Counted from the stretch's first letter, positions 1 through 7,690 are shown. The stretch: DNA of 14,929 bases from JBMYYR01 sp049609625 (GCA_049609625.1 JBMYYR010000044.1:1-14929); one strand, 5' to 3'. The notes: generated by a model not told the origin, from the letters alone. Made by a program: numbers and translations.

Positions 1-165
1 CGTGCCATACAGAAATATGTTGAAGATCCACTGGCCGAAGATATGGTAAACCGAACGCTAGAAGAAGGCTGTTCTATTTTTGTGGATGTCAAGGATGATA
101 AACTTGTTTTTGAACACCAAGAACAAGCCTCTTCATCGGCCTTAGAAAACTCTAACTCAAACTAA
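1..165 (+). CDS. clpC: ClpC-type AAA+ Clp protease ATP-binding subunit, C-terminal end only
   Basis: This open frame enters from the left edge and ends at TAA 163-165, so only the last 55 codons are visible. The first residues read RAIQKYVEDPLAED, which matches the C-terminal small-domain signature of ClpC/ClpB-class ATPases. The YVEDPLAE wording is closer to ClpC than to ClpB. ClpC is a hexameric unfoldase that feeds substrates to ClpP or acts in protein quality control. The tail after the conserved part is acidic and Ser/Asn-rich (ends SNSN). The next gene starts 6 bases downstream in the same frame, so the two may be co-transcribed. The family call is good; the exact paralog is inferred from a short tail. 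Confidence 0.75.
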   Translation, partial: RAIQKYVEDPLAEDMVNRTLEEGCSIFVDVKDDKLVFEHQEQASSSALENSNSN

Positions 166-171
166 AATTGT

Positions 172-1269
172 ATGTCTACACAACACTTTTTTTTAGCCTT
201 AGGACTCAGTCTTTCATTTTGGAATTGCGATTCTGACTCGGGCATTAAACCCGAAGCGCAACCAACAGAACAATCAGAAAAAAACACTGAAAATCAAACT
301 GTTGAAACAAATAAATTAAAGTCCATCAAGGGAAATACTGTGGTGTTCTATAATGTCGAAAATCTATTTGATATTTATGATGACCCCAAAACCTTTGATG
401 ATGATTTTACGCCAAATGGCAAATTGCAATGGACAGCCGAACGCTATAATACCAAGCTCAATCGGCTGACCGAAGTTTTTGAAAAAATACCTGGCGATTT
501 ACCTGTAATTATCGGTATGGCAGAAGTTGAAAACCGTGATGTTTTGGAAGATTTAATTTCTAAAACGAATTTAAAATCAGGACATTATACTATTTCTCAT
601 CAAGAAAGTCCGGACCAAAGAGGAATTGATGTTGCCTTAATATACCGCGCAGACTATCTCAAAAAGCTAAACACCGAAGCTTTGGAAGTCAATTTAGGCA
701 ACAGCCGCCCAACTCGAGATATTTTGTATACCGAATTTCAATTGGCTGACAATCAAAAACTTCACACTTTTGTAAACCATTGGCCTAGCCGACGAAGCGG
801 ACAAGAGGCATCGGAACATAAACGTTTGGCAGCAGCCAAGGTACTGAGAAAGAAAATTGACCAAATTCAGTCCGAAGACCCTGATGCTCAAATTGTTATG
901 ATGGGAGATTTTAATGACTATCCGACAAATAAAAGCATTACAGAGGTTTTGGATGCAGGTTCTTCGGCGTCGAATCAGTTCTATAATTTAGCTTTGGAAA
1001 TGCACCAAAATGCCGACCAAACCAAACGAGCTTCGCACTCCTACAAAGGCGATTGGGGTATGTTGGATCAGATGATGGTTAGCCAAAATTTGATTTCCGA
1101 TGCTAAAACGTCTTTTCAGGTCAAACCGAAGCAATTTGATGTGTTTTACGAAAGCTTTTTACTTTTTCAACATCCCAAATATAAGACCTTTCAACCTAAC
1201 CGAACTTACGCTGGACCACGGTATGTAAATGGCTATTCGGATCATCTTGCTATTTATTTAAAACTCTGA
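172..1269 (+). CDS. Endonuclease/exonuclease/phosphatase (EEP) family protein, probable lipoprotein
   Basis: The 365-residue protein has the full order of EEP (DNase I-like) motifs: NVENLFD at 61-67, AEVEN at 117-121 with the metal-binding Glu, RGIDVALIY at 150-158, NHWPSR at 202-207, GDFND at 245-249, and the catalytic YSDH near the end at 355-358. EEP enzymes cleave phosphodiester or phosphate-ester bonds in nucleic acids, lipids or small molecules; the substrate here cannot be read from sequence. The N-terminus is a short hydrophobic stretch ending in Cys19 and followed by a polar Asp/Glu/Gln-rich linker (20-50), which suggests a lipoprotein on the cell envelope. The lipobox (FWNC) and the lack of Lys/Arg before the hydrophobic part are atypical. 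The start follows the clpC stop by 6 bases, and its TGA overlaps the aroC ATG by one base. Confidence 0.85.
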   Translation: MSTQHFFLALGLSLSFWNCDSDSGIKPEAQPTEQSEKNTENQTVETNKLKSIKGNTVVFYNVENLFDIYDDPKTFDDDFTPNGKLQWTAERYNTKLNRLTEVFEKIPGDLPVIIGMAEVENRDVLEDLISKTNLKSGHYTISHQESPDQRGIDVALIYRADYLKKLNTEALEVNLGNSRPTRDILYTEFQLADNQKLHTFVNHWPSRRSGQEASEHKRLAAAKVLRKKIDQIQSEDPDAQIVMMGDFNDYPTNKSITEVLDAGSSASNQFYNLALEMHQNADQTKRASHSYKGDWGMLDQMMVSQNLISDAKTSFQVKPKQFDVFYESFLLFQHPKYKTFQPNRTYAGPRYVNGYSDHLAIYLKL

Positions 1270-2363
1270 TGTACAACACCTTCGGAACTCTTTTTAAACT
1301 CCACAGCTATGGTGAATCCCACGGTTCTGAAATCGGTGGTATTATTGATGGCTGTCCTGCCAATTTCAAACTCGATTTTGATGCCATTCAAGCTGAATTA
1401 GATCGAAGAAAACCCGGACAATCTGAACTCACAACCTCCCGAAAAGAAGCCGACCAAGTGGAATTTCAATCAGGGATTTTTGAAGGCAAAACGACAGGAA
1501 CGCCGATACATTTCAGAATCAAAAATAAAGATCAACGCTCTAAAGACTACGGTAATTTATCGGAAGTTTTTCGACCCTCTCATGCCGATTTTACTTACCA
1601 AAAAAAATATGGCAACAGAGATTTTCGTGGTGGCGGACGAGCTTCTGCCAGAGAAACGGCTTGCAGAGTCGTTGCTGGAGCCATTGCCAAACAATTTTTA
1701 GCCACAAAAGGTATTAAAATTCGAGCTTGCGTAAGTCAAATTTATGATAAGCAATTTACTGATTATCAAAATATTGAATGGGATTTAGTCGAGGGTTTTC
1801 AAAGTCGAGCAGCTCATTCGAACTACGACAAACTTTTTAAAAAAGACATCCAAAAAGCTAAAGCCGACGGCGATTCTTTGGGTGGCGTCATTTATACCGA
1901 AGTCCTTCAATTGCCTATCGGATTGGGCGAGCCTGTTTTTCAAAAACTTCATGCTCAATTGGGTGCTGCTATTTTGGGAATAAACGCCTGCAAAGGTTTC
2001 GAAATTGGCTCAGGATTTTCTTCTAGTTTTATGAAAGGTTCAGAACATAACGATGCCTTTGTTTTGGACGAAAAACAAGAAAACATCAGAACCAAAACCA
2101 ACTATTCTGGCGGTGTTCAGGGTGGTATTTCCAATGGCGAAACACTTTATTTTAAAGCGGCATTCAAACCCACGGCTACTGTCATTCAACATCAAAAAAC
2201 GGTTGATAAAAACTTGAATATCATTGATTTAGAAATAAAAGGCCGACATGATCCTTGTGTGCTCCCGCGTGCCGTTCCTATTGTTGAAGCCATGACCGCG
2301 CTTTGCCTTTTTGATGCTTTACTTCTTCATCATTCCAGACAAAACCCTGAAATCAATCCATAA
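1269..2363 (+). CDS. aroC: Chorismate synthase
   Basis: The 364-residue enzyme converts 5-enolpyruvylshikimate-3-phosphate to chorismate, the last shikimate-pathway step, using reduced FMN. Visible signatures are SYGESHG at 13-19 (family motif, His18), RRKPGQ at 46-51, RPSHAD at 102-107 (His105), GGGRASARET at 121-130, and RHDPC at 325-329 near the C-terminus. The two histidines sit where the catalytic pair of the family lies. Length matches the normal 350-365 residues and no key residue is missing. The ATG shares one base with the preceding TGA (TGATG), a layout typical of translational coupling to the EEP gene. No terminator-like hairpin with a T-run is seen right after the stop. Confidence 0.97.
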   Translation: MYNTFGTLFKLHSYGESHGSEIGGIIDGCPANFKLDFDAIQAELDRRKPGQSELTTSRKEADQVEFQSGIFEGKTTGTPIHFRIKNKDQRSKDYGNLSEVFRPSHADFTYQKKYGNRDFRGGGRASARETACRVVAGAIAKQFLATKGIKIRACVSQIYDKQFTDYQNIEWDLVEGFQSRAAHSNYDKLFKKDIQKAKADGDSLGGVIYTEVLQLPIGLGEPVFQKLHAQLGAAILGINACKGFEIGSGFSSSFMKGSEHNDAFVLDEKQENIRTKTNYSGGVQGGISNGETLYFKAAFKPTATVIQHQKTVDKNLNIIDLEIKGRHDPCVLPRAVPIVEAMTALCLFDALLLHHSRQNPEINP

Positions 2364-2491
2364 GTGTAATCCAAATATAATGTATGTGTTCAGCAATAAC
2401 TGGCTATGACATTTCAACACCACTAAGTCCATTACTCTTTTTTGCAATCCTTGAACTCAAGTCATAAATTCAACTTAGAATCAAAAAAAAA

Positions 2492-2517
2492 TCATTTATT
2501 TCGCAAAAAATAAATGA
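2492..2517. repeat. 10-bp inverted repeat upstream of the fumarylacetoacetase gene, possible operator
   Basis: The arms TCATTTATTT (2492-2501) and AAATAAATGA (2508-2517) are perfect reverse complements separated by the six bases CGCAAA. The repeat sits just upstream of the putative -7 box (2525-2532), where a -33 element would lie. There is no T-run after it, so a terminator is unlikely. A dimeric regulator's binding site is one reading; chance in AT-rich DNA is another. Confidence 0.45.
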
Positions 2518-2524
2518 GATAGTT

Positions 2525-2532
2525 TAATTTTG
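2525..2532 (+). promoter_or_regulatory. Putative Bacteroidota -7 promoter box for the fumarylacetoacetase gene
   Basis: TAATTTTG fits the TAnnTTTG -7 consensus of Bacteroidota sigma-A promoters and lies 16 bases before the ATG at 2549. No TTG is found at the usual 17-23-base spacing upstream, so the -33 element is weak or absent. Confidence 0.5.
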
Positions 2533-2548
2533 GATAAAATTTTTTGAC

Positions 2549-3826
2549 ATGATAATTAAAGCAAATCAAACCGACAGAACCTCATGGATTTCTGTTGATA
2601 CCAACTCCGATTTTCCTATTCAAAACATTCCGTTTTCGGTGGCTTCCAAAGCCGACAAACCTTTGTTTTGTGCCAGCCGTATTGGCGATACCGTCATCAA
2701 CCTCGAAGCTCTGCAAGATTTAGCTTATTTTGATGGTATTGATTTACCAGAGCAAGTGTTTGCTCAAGATGATCTCAATGCTTTTTTGAGTTTGAACAAA
2801 GCAACTTGGAGAGCCGTGCGCGATCGAATTGCTGAACTTTTTGATGCTAAAAACACAAGTTTACAATCGAATACAGCACATTGCGAAGCTATTTTGTCTC
2901 CACTTTCAGAAGTTCAATTGCATATACCTGTTAGTGTTGGCGATTATACCGATTTTTATTCTTCAAGACAGCACGCTCACAATGTGGGTTGTATGTTTAG
3001 AGATCCTAATAATGCTTTGCTTCCCAACTGGTTACATATTCCGGTAGGTTATCACGGACGAGCAAGTTCTATTGTGTTGTCGGGTCAAGATATTCATCGA
3101 CCAAAAGGACAACGCAAAGCAAAAGACGCTACCGAGCCGAGTTTTGGGCCATCAATCCGAATGGATTATGAGCTAGAAATGGCTTTTGTTACAGGTCAAG
3201 GAAAACCAATGGGCGAATCGATTTCTACAGCTGAAGCTGATGATTATATTTTTGGAATGTGTATTTTTAATGACTGGTCGGCAAGAGATATTCAGGCTTG
3301 GGAATATGTGCCACTTGGGCCATTTTTGGGCAAAAACTTTGGCTCTTCCATTTCGCCTTGGATTGTAACTTTAGATGCCCTTGAACCGTTCCGTTGTGCT
3401 GGCGAAACACAAGATCCGACGGTTTTTCCTTACCTTCAATTCAATGGTAACAAACACATTGACATTAAGTTAGAAGTGCAAATACAAAGTGAACAAATGA
3501 GCGAAGCTCAAACGCTTTGTCAGTCCAATTATAAACACATGTATTGGAATATGAATCAGCAATTGGCACACCATACCATCAATGGTTGTAATGTTCGCGC
3601 TGGTGATATGATGGCTTCGGGAACCATTTCTGGAAACGACGAATCGGCTTATGGATCTTTGTTGGAAAGCTCTTGGGCAGGCAGTAAAAAAATCAAATTA
3701 TCTTCTGGCGAAGAACGAACGTTTATCGAAGATGGCGATCGTATTATTATGAAAGCATGGTGCGAAGGTGATGCCCCTCGAATTGGTTTTGGAGAAGTTA
3801 ATTCTCGGATTTTACCTGCGCTTTAA
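2549..3826 (+). CDS. fahA: Fumarylacetoacetase (fumarylacetoacetate hydrolase)
   Basis: The 425-residue enzyme hydrolyses 4-fumarylacetoacetate to fumarate and acetoacetate, the final step of tyrosine breakdown through homogentisate. The N-terminal SH3-like domain (about 1-125) precedes the catalytic FAH domain. Active-site residues known from mouse FAH are all present with a constant offset of nine: Asp135 and His142 in DFYSSRQH, Arg151, Glu208 and Glu210 in YELEM, Asp242 in NDWSARD, Lys262 in PFLGKNF, and the C-terminal GDMMASGTISG. It is therefore expected to be active and metal-dependent. No other homogentisate-pathway gene lies in the window, so its partners must be elsewhere. Only 6 bases separate it from the glycosyltransferase, with which it may share a transcript without an obvious functional link. 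Confidence 0.97.
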   Translation: MIIKANQTDRTSWISVDTNSDFPIQNIPFSVASKADKPLFCASRIGDTVINLEALQDLAYFDGIDLPEQVFAQDDLNAFLSLNKATWRAVRDRIAELFDAKNTSLQSNTAHCEAILSPLSEVQLHIPVSVGDYTDFYSSRQHAHNVGCMFRDPNNALLPNWLHIPVGYHGRASSIVLSGQDIHRPKGQRKAKDATEPSFGPSIRMDYELEMAFVTGQGKPMGESISTAEADDYIFGMCIFNDWSARDIQAWEYVPLGPFLGKNFGSSISPWIVTLDALEPFRCAGETQDPTVFPYLQFNGNKHIDIKLEVQIQSEQMSEAQTLCQSNYKHMYWNMNQQLAHHTINGCNVRAGDMMASGTISGNDESAYGSLLESSWAGSKKIKLSSGEERTFIEDGDRIIMKAWCEGDAPRIGFGEVNSRILPAL

Positions 3827-3832
3827 ATTAGT

Positions 3833-4948
3833 ATGACGTCCCATCGGATTTTACATCTTCCGAAATGGTTTCCAGATCATACCGATGCCCAAAATGGTAT
3901 TTTTATCGATCTTCAAATTCAAGCTTTAAATACAGCGCATCAGCACTGTATTTTTAGCTTGTCCAAAAACAACACACTCAACAAACGCTGGCGAGTTTTA
4001 AAGTCAATTGTTGAAAATAGAACGTATATTCAGATTGAATATATGCCTTCTCATTTGCTGTATAATCTGTTTATTCAGGCTTTTTTATATTTGAAATTTG
4101 CTTTTCCAGAAGCTAAAAAAAGCAGTATTATTCACAGTCATGTTTTGGGTAGAAACATGGGTTTTGCCTATTTATTTTCGATGTTTAGCAAAGCAAAACT
4201 TGTCCATTCCGAACATTGGTCTTTACTTTTAGATAAAAACAAATGGGATTCAAAACCTTGGCTTTATAGAGTCTTTGCTCGATGTTTACTCAACAAACCA
4301 GAAGACATTGCCTGTGTGAGTTCGGCTTTAGCCAAAGCCTTAAACCGCATTCAGCCAAAAGCCAAAACCTGTGTCATTCCAAACGTCATCCGACCTGAAA
4401 ACAAAACAAAATCTCCAAAAAACGACCAGTTTACGTTCATTCATATTTCAGATTTAAGAGATGATATCAAAAACATTTCTGGACTTAATTCTGCCTTTAG
4501 TTTAGCTCAACAATCGGGTTTAGATGCCGAACTTTGGATTGTTGGTTCTGGTGTTGATGAACAAAAATTAAAAGCTCAAGCTAAATCTTGTTCTGAAATC
4601 AAATTCTTGGGTGCTGCCAATCACGATCAAGTTTACGATTTATTGCCGCAAGCCCATGTTTTGGTGCTCAATAGTCTTTCAGAAACCTTTGGCATGGTGG
4701 TTTTGGAGGCTTTTGCCAACGGACTTCCTGTGGTTTGTGCCAAAAATGGTGTTTCGGATACCTTTGTCAATCAAGATTCTGGGATTTGTGTGCCAATCAA
4801 AGATAATCAGGCCTTAGCCAAAGCTTTAATCGACATCAAAGCCAATTTTGAGCATTTTGATGTGGAATATATTAAATCTAAAGCAGAGCTTTACTCGGCA
4901 TATCATGTTGGAAATCAGATTGATAGAATGTATTCTGATTTGTTTTAA
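3833..4948 (+). CDS. Glycosyltransferase family 4 (GT-B fold) protein
   Basis: The 371-residue protein has the two-Rossmann GT-B layout. The N-terminal acceptor half begins with LHLPKWFPDHTDAQNGIF (8-25), typical of group 1 glycosyltransferases. The C-terminal half carries LWIVGSG (234-240), a VLNSLSETFGMVVLEA stretch with the EX7E nucleotide-sugar motif (Glu284 and Glu292), then GLPVVCAKNGV. Such enzymes are retaining and transfer sugars from nucleotide donors to lipid carriers or surface polysaccharide. Neither donor nor acceptor can be deduced. There is no signal peptide or clear membrane span, so a cytosolic or peripheral membrane location is likely. It is not in a polysaccharide cluster; its neighbours are fahA and a nitrilase-GNAT protein. 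Length is normal and both halves appear intact. Confidence 0.9.
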   Translation: MTSHRILHLPKWFPDHTDAQNGIFIDLQIQALNTAHQHCIFSLSKNNTLNKRWRVLKSIVENRTYIQIEYMPSHLLYNLFIQAFLYLKFAFPEAKKSSIIHSHVLGRNMGFAYLFSMFSKAKLVHSEHWSLLLDKNKWDSKPWLYRVFARCLLNKPEDIACVSSALAKALNRIQPKAKTCVIPNVIRPENKTKSPKNDQFTFIHISDLRDDIKNISGLNSAFSLAQQSGLDAELWIVGSGVDEQKLKAQAKSCSEIKFLGAANHDQVYDLLPQAHVLVLNSLSETFGMVVLEAFANGLPVVCAKNGVSDTFVNQDSGICVPIKDNQALAKALIDIKANFEHFDVEYIKSKAELYSAYHVGNQIDRMYSDLF

Positions 4949-4955
4949 TTAGTAT

Positions 4956-4963
4956 TACCTTTG
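4956..4963 (+). promoter_or_regulatory. Putative -7 promoter box directly before the nitrilase-GNAT gene
   Basis: TACCTTTG matches TAnnTTTG exactly. It starts 8 bases after the glycosyltransferase stop and ends 6 bases before ATG 4970, so transcription would begin on or next to the start codon, giving a leaderless or nearly leaderless mRNA. A TTTG at 4939-4942 could serve as the upstream element, but its 13-base spacing is short. Confidence 0.55.
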
Positions 4964-4969
4964 CATAAC

Positions 4970-6196
4970 ATGAAAATCTGTGTTGCACAACTAGAATCTG
5001 TAAAAGAAGACATTCATAACAACATCCAAAAACACTTGGAACAGGTTAAGTCTGCCATCCATTTAGATGCTGACTTAATTATTTTCCCAGAATTATCAGT
5101 TACCGCTTACGAACCCGAATTGGCATCTAAATTTGCAACTTCTTTAGAAAATAAAATTTTTGATCCGTTTCAGGTGTTATCAGATAAGAAAGGAATAACT
5201 ATCGGAATTGGGATGCCAACAAAAGAGAGTAATGAGCTCTGTATTAGCATGTTAATTTTTCAGCCAAATGCAAAAAGAACTTACTATTCTAAACAATTGC
5301 TTCATTCTGATGAACTACCATACTTTGTGGCAGGAAAGAAACAAATGATTTTAAATATAAAAGGCCTAAAGGTTGCCTTAGGGATTTGCTATGAAACTTT
5401 ACAAAATCAACACATTTCAGAAGCTTGTCAGAGGGGAGCTGATATTTATATAGCCAGTGTTGCCAAATCAAAAAATGGAATTAAAAAAGCCTATAAACAC
5501 TTTCCTAAAGTTGCAAATCAGTTTAATATACCCATTTTGATGTCAAACAGCGTTGGTTATTGCGATACCTTTATGAGCTCTGGCGAGAGTGCCGTATGGA
5601 GTAAAACTGGAAAATTAATAGAACAACTTGATAGCCAAAATCAAGGATTAATAATCTATGATACTGAATTAGAGCAAGCTAGGGCGCATCAGTTAAAAAT
5701 AGAAAAGGGTCAATTATCTGATTTAGAAGAATTAGTTCAGATTTATGTAGATGCAAAAAGTGCCTTAGATAAGAAAGGCATTCATCAATGGACAGATGAT
5801 TATCCGAAACGTTCAATTATTGAGAATGATTTAAGAAATGGTTTTCTCTATGTATTGAAATACAACAACCAACTCATTGGAGCAATCCATATAAGCGAAG
5901 AACAAGAGCCTGAATACAAGTTAGTTGATTGGGAGTTTGACCAATCAAAAGCTTTGGTTATTCACAGGCTTGTTGTTGATCCGAAACATCAAAAACAAGC
6001 TTTTGGAAAACAGTTGATGGACTTTGCGGAACACTTTGCAGAATATAATAAGTATACCTCAGTGAGGTTAGACGCTTACAGTCAGAACGAGAAGGTGATA
6101 ACGTTTTATAAACGTCGAAATTATCTTATCCGAGGAGAGCTTAATTTTCCCCAAAGAATATACCCATTCTATTGTATGGAAAAAGAGATAAGATAG
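4970..6196 (+). CDS. Two-domain protein: nitrilase-superfamily hydrolase followed by GNAT acetyltransferase
   Basis: Residues 1 to about 240 form a carbon-nitrogen hydrolase domain with the Glu-Lys-Cys triad in place: Glu41 in FPELSVTAYEP, Lys108 in YYSKQLLHSDE, and Cys140 in ALGICYE. These enzymes hydrolyse amides or nitriles, or condense carboxylates with amines. Residues about 248-408 form a GNAT domain with the acyl-CoA-binding beta4-alpha3 region at IHRLVVDPKHQKQAFGKQL (331-349), a QWTDDYP segment near its start, and a C-terminal FYKRRNYLIRGE stretch. In the Q/RxxGxG/A loop the first Gly is Ala344. The join is in one uninterrupted frame. The start is set at ATG 4970; an upstream in-frame TTG at 4961 lies inside the promoter box. 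Substrates are unknown. A joint role, for example hydrolysis and acylation of one small molecule, is inference. Confidence 0.88.
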   Translation: MKICVAQLESVKEDIHNNIQKHLEQVKSAIHLDADLIIFPELSVTAYEPELASKFATSLENKIFDPFQVLSDKKGITIGIGMPTKESNELCISMLIFQPNAKRTYYSKQLLHSDELPYFVAGKKQMILNIKGLKVALGICYETLQNQHISEACQRGADIYIASVAKSKNGIKKAYKHFPKVANQFNIPILMSNSVGYCDTFMSSGESAVWSKTGKLIEQLDSQNQGLIIYDTELEQARAHQLKIEKGQLSDLEELVQIYVDAKSALDKKGIHQWTDDYPKRSIIENDLRNGFLYVLKYNNQLIGAIHISEEQEPEYKLVDWEFDQSKALVIHRLVVDPKHQKQAFGKQLMDFAEHFAEYNKYTSVRLDAYSQNEKVITFYKRRNYLIRGELNFPQRIYPFYCMEKEIR

Positions 6197-6295
6197 TGTA
6201 ATTGAGAGAAAACAAGTCGAATTTTAGCTTAGCAAGTTGAAAAAACAACTGCATTGCCATCGAAATAAGCGTTTTTTTGAAATATTCGTGCTTTC

Positions 6296-6326
6296 ACACC
6301 TTCAGGTTTTTAAAACCTGAAGGTGT
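6296..6326. terminator. 31-bp perfect palindrome in the convergent spacer; possible bidirectional terminator or dispersed repeat
   Basis: The arms ACACCTTCAGGTTTT (6296-6310) and AAAACCTGAAGGTGT (6312-6326) are perfect 15-base reverse complements around a single T (6311). As RNA this would form a stable hairpin from either strand. It lies between the convergent nitrilase-GNAT gene (stop at 6196) and tcdA (stop at 6345), where a shared terminator is expected. There is no long T-run outside the stem on either strand; U-rich parts fall within the arms. A further 8-base inverted pair, ACAACTGC (6245-6252) and GCAGTTGT (6332-6339), encloses it. Confidence 0.6.
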
Positions 6327-6344
6327 TGATAGCAGTTGTCAAAT

Positions 6345-7073
6345 CTAAACCTTCCGCTTAGTCAAATGCTTAATAACCACAGCGCTTGCCGTACATCCAA
6401 AAAGTGCAGGCATATAACTCATGGTGCCATAAAAGGATTTTTTAAAGCCTTTTCCATCGGTCATTTTGAGTGAAGATTTAATGTTTTGCTCGGTCGAGAA
6501 TACCACTTTGATGCCTTTGTCAACTTGGCGTTTTTTTAGTCTTTTTCGGATTTGTTTTGAGAGCTTACAGTGGTAGGTTTTAGAAATATCAGTAACTTTC
6601 AAAGCTGTTGGATCAACCTTTCCGCCAGCACCCATACTGCTAACCACTTTTACTTTTTTGTGTTTGCAAGCAAGCAATAAATTAATTTTTGGACTCACCG
6701 AATCAATGCAATCCATCACATAATCCATCTCAGGATCAACAAGTTCGTAAGCACGTTCGGGACTTAAAAATTCTTCAATAACTACAAGTTCTAGTTCAGG
6801 GTTGATGTCCAACAAACGCTCAGCCATATACTTAACTTTCGGCAGGCCTTCGGTAGATTTCAATGCGCATAACTGTCGATTTCTATTCGTTGGGTCAACC
6901 ACATCGCCATCAATAATGGTCATTTTTCCAACACCAGCGCGAGCAATACATTCGGCAGCAAACGAGCCAACACCACCCAAACCAACCACCATCACGTGAG
7001 CTTTGTTTAGCTTTTTCATCGCCTTTTCGCCCGTGATGAGCTCCATGCGTTCTAGCCAAGAATTATCTGTCAT
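6345..7073 (-). CDS. tcdA: tRNA threonylcarbamoyladenosine dehydratase (TcdA/CsdL, ThiF-MoeB superfamily)
   Basis: This E1-like enzyme uses ATP to cyclise t6A at position 37 of tRNAs into ct6A. The 242-residue protein has the Rossmann ATP site GLGGVGS (31-37), the IIDGDVVDPTNRNRQ segment (53-67) with the Asp/Asn/Arg residues that bind ATP-Mg, DCIDSV (121-126), and a basic stretch with many Lys/Arg (167-189) that would suit tRNA contact. GTMSYMPALFGCTAS near the C-terminus is typical of TcdA rather than ThiF or MoeB, and no zinc-binding CxxC pairs are seen. The start is placed at ATG 7073-7071, which overlaps the tatD stop as ATGA. An in-frame TTG four codons upstream (7085) is less likely. 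Co-translation with the TatD gene is expected. Confidence 0.9.
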   Translation of the reverse strand: MTDNSWLERMELITGEKAMKKLNKAHVMVVGLGGVGSFAAECIARAGVGKMTIIDGDVVDPTNRNRQLCALKSTEGLPKVKYMAERLLDINPELELVVIEEFLSPERAYELVDPEMDYVMDCIDSVSPKINLLLACKHKKVKVVSSMGAGGKVDPTALKVTDISKTYHCKLSKQIRKRLKKRQVDKGIKVVFSTEQNIKSSLKMTDGKGFKKSFYGTMSYMPALFGCTASAVVIKHLTKRKV

Positions 7074-7690
7074 TTGTTTAGCCAATTTTGATAGTTTTTA
7101 TAAACCAGTTCTTCAATATTTTTGTTTGGTAAAAGATGGGCTGATTTTTTGTATAAATCATCTAATGAGTATGTTGTGTCGTTGTCGGTTTCAAAAAACA
7201 AGTGTTTTAATTCAGTTTCAATGATTAAATCATCAAAGGTTTGCTTTGTTAAAAACCCTTTTCCTAAACTCAAAAAATAGCCTTTTCTGAGCAACTGTTT
7301 TGCCAATTCAGGATGTTTTGAAAAGCCGTGAAACAAGACGCCTCCAGAAAAATGTTCTTGAGCCAAACAAGCTAAACAGTCTTCGAAGGCTTTTACGCAA
7401 TGCAAAATTAAGGGTTTTTTTAGCGTTTTGGCAAGCCGAATATGCCAAAGAAAGCTTTTTTTCTGAGCTTCTAAATCACCTTTTAATTTATCTAAACCCG
7501 TTTCGCCAATCGCCACACAATTTGGATGCTTTGCTCTTTCTGTCATCAACACTTCATCAAAACCTAAATGGGCTTCCCACGGATGGACGGCCACCGAAAA
7601 CGGTTGTGAATTATCAGCTTCAGAAGCCCATTGTTTTATTGAAAAACCAGCTTGGTTTTGGTGGGTGTGGATGTCAATTTTTTGATGCAC
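7070..7690 (-). CDS. TatD-family metal-dependent hydrolase (short form)
   Basis: The 206-residue protein keeps the metal-ligand set of TatD-type amidohydrolases: His8 and His10 in DIHTH, Glu63 in IGETGLD, His97 in LILHCVKA, His121 in LFHGFSK and Asp169 in FFETDND. TatD enzymes act as Mg-dependent DNases or related phosphoesterases, normally in the cytosol. The protein is shorter than the usual 250-265 residues, with reduced loops rather than a missing end, as all ligands are present. The start is a GTG at 7690: no ATG lies between it and the upstream in-frame stop, and the DIHTH motif follows at residue 6. It overlaps tcdA by 4 bases. A candidate promoter at 7827-7834 lies just after panB. 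Confidence 0.88.
   Translation of the reverse strand: MHQKIDIHTHQNQAGFSIKQWASEADNSQPFSVAVHPWEAHLGFDEVLMTERAKHPNCVAIGETGLDKLKGDLEAQKKSFLWHIRLAKTLKKPLILHCVKAFEDCLACLAQEHFSGGVLFHGFSKHPELAKQLLRKGYFLSLGKGFLTKQTFDDLIIETELKHLFFETDNDTTYSLDDLYKKSAHLLPNKNIEELVYKNYQNWLNK

Noticed and set aside
4961..4969. In-frame TTG start giving three extra residues to the nitrilase-GNAT protein
   Set aside because: The TTG lies inside the TACCTTTG promoter box, and ATG 4970 starts the normal nitrilase opening MKICVAQLE.
7074..7085. TTG start extending tcdA by four residues
   Set aside because: The ATG at 7073 overlaps the tatD stop as ATGA, a common coupling layout, and the extra residues are only the tatD tail read in another frame.
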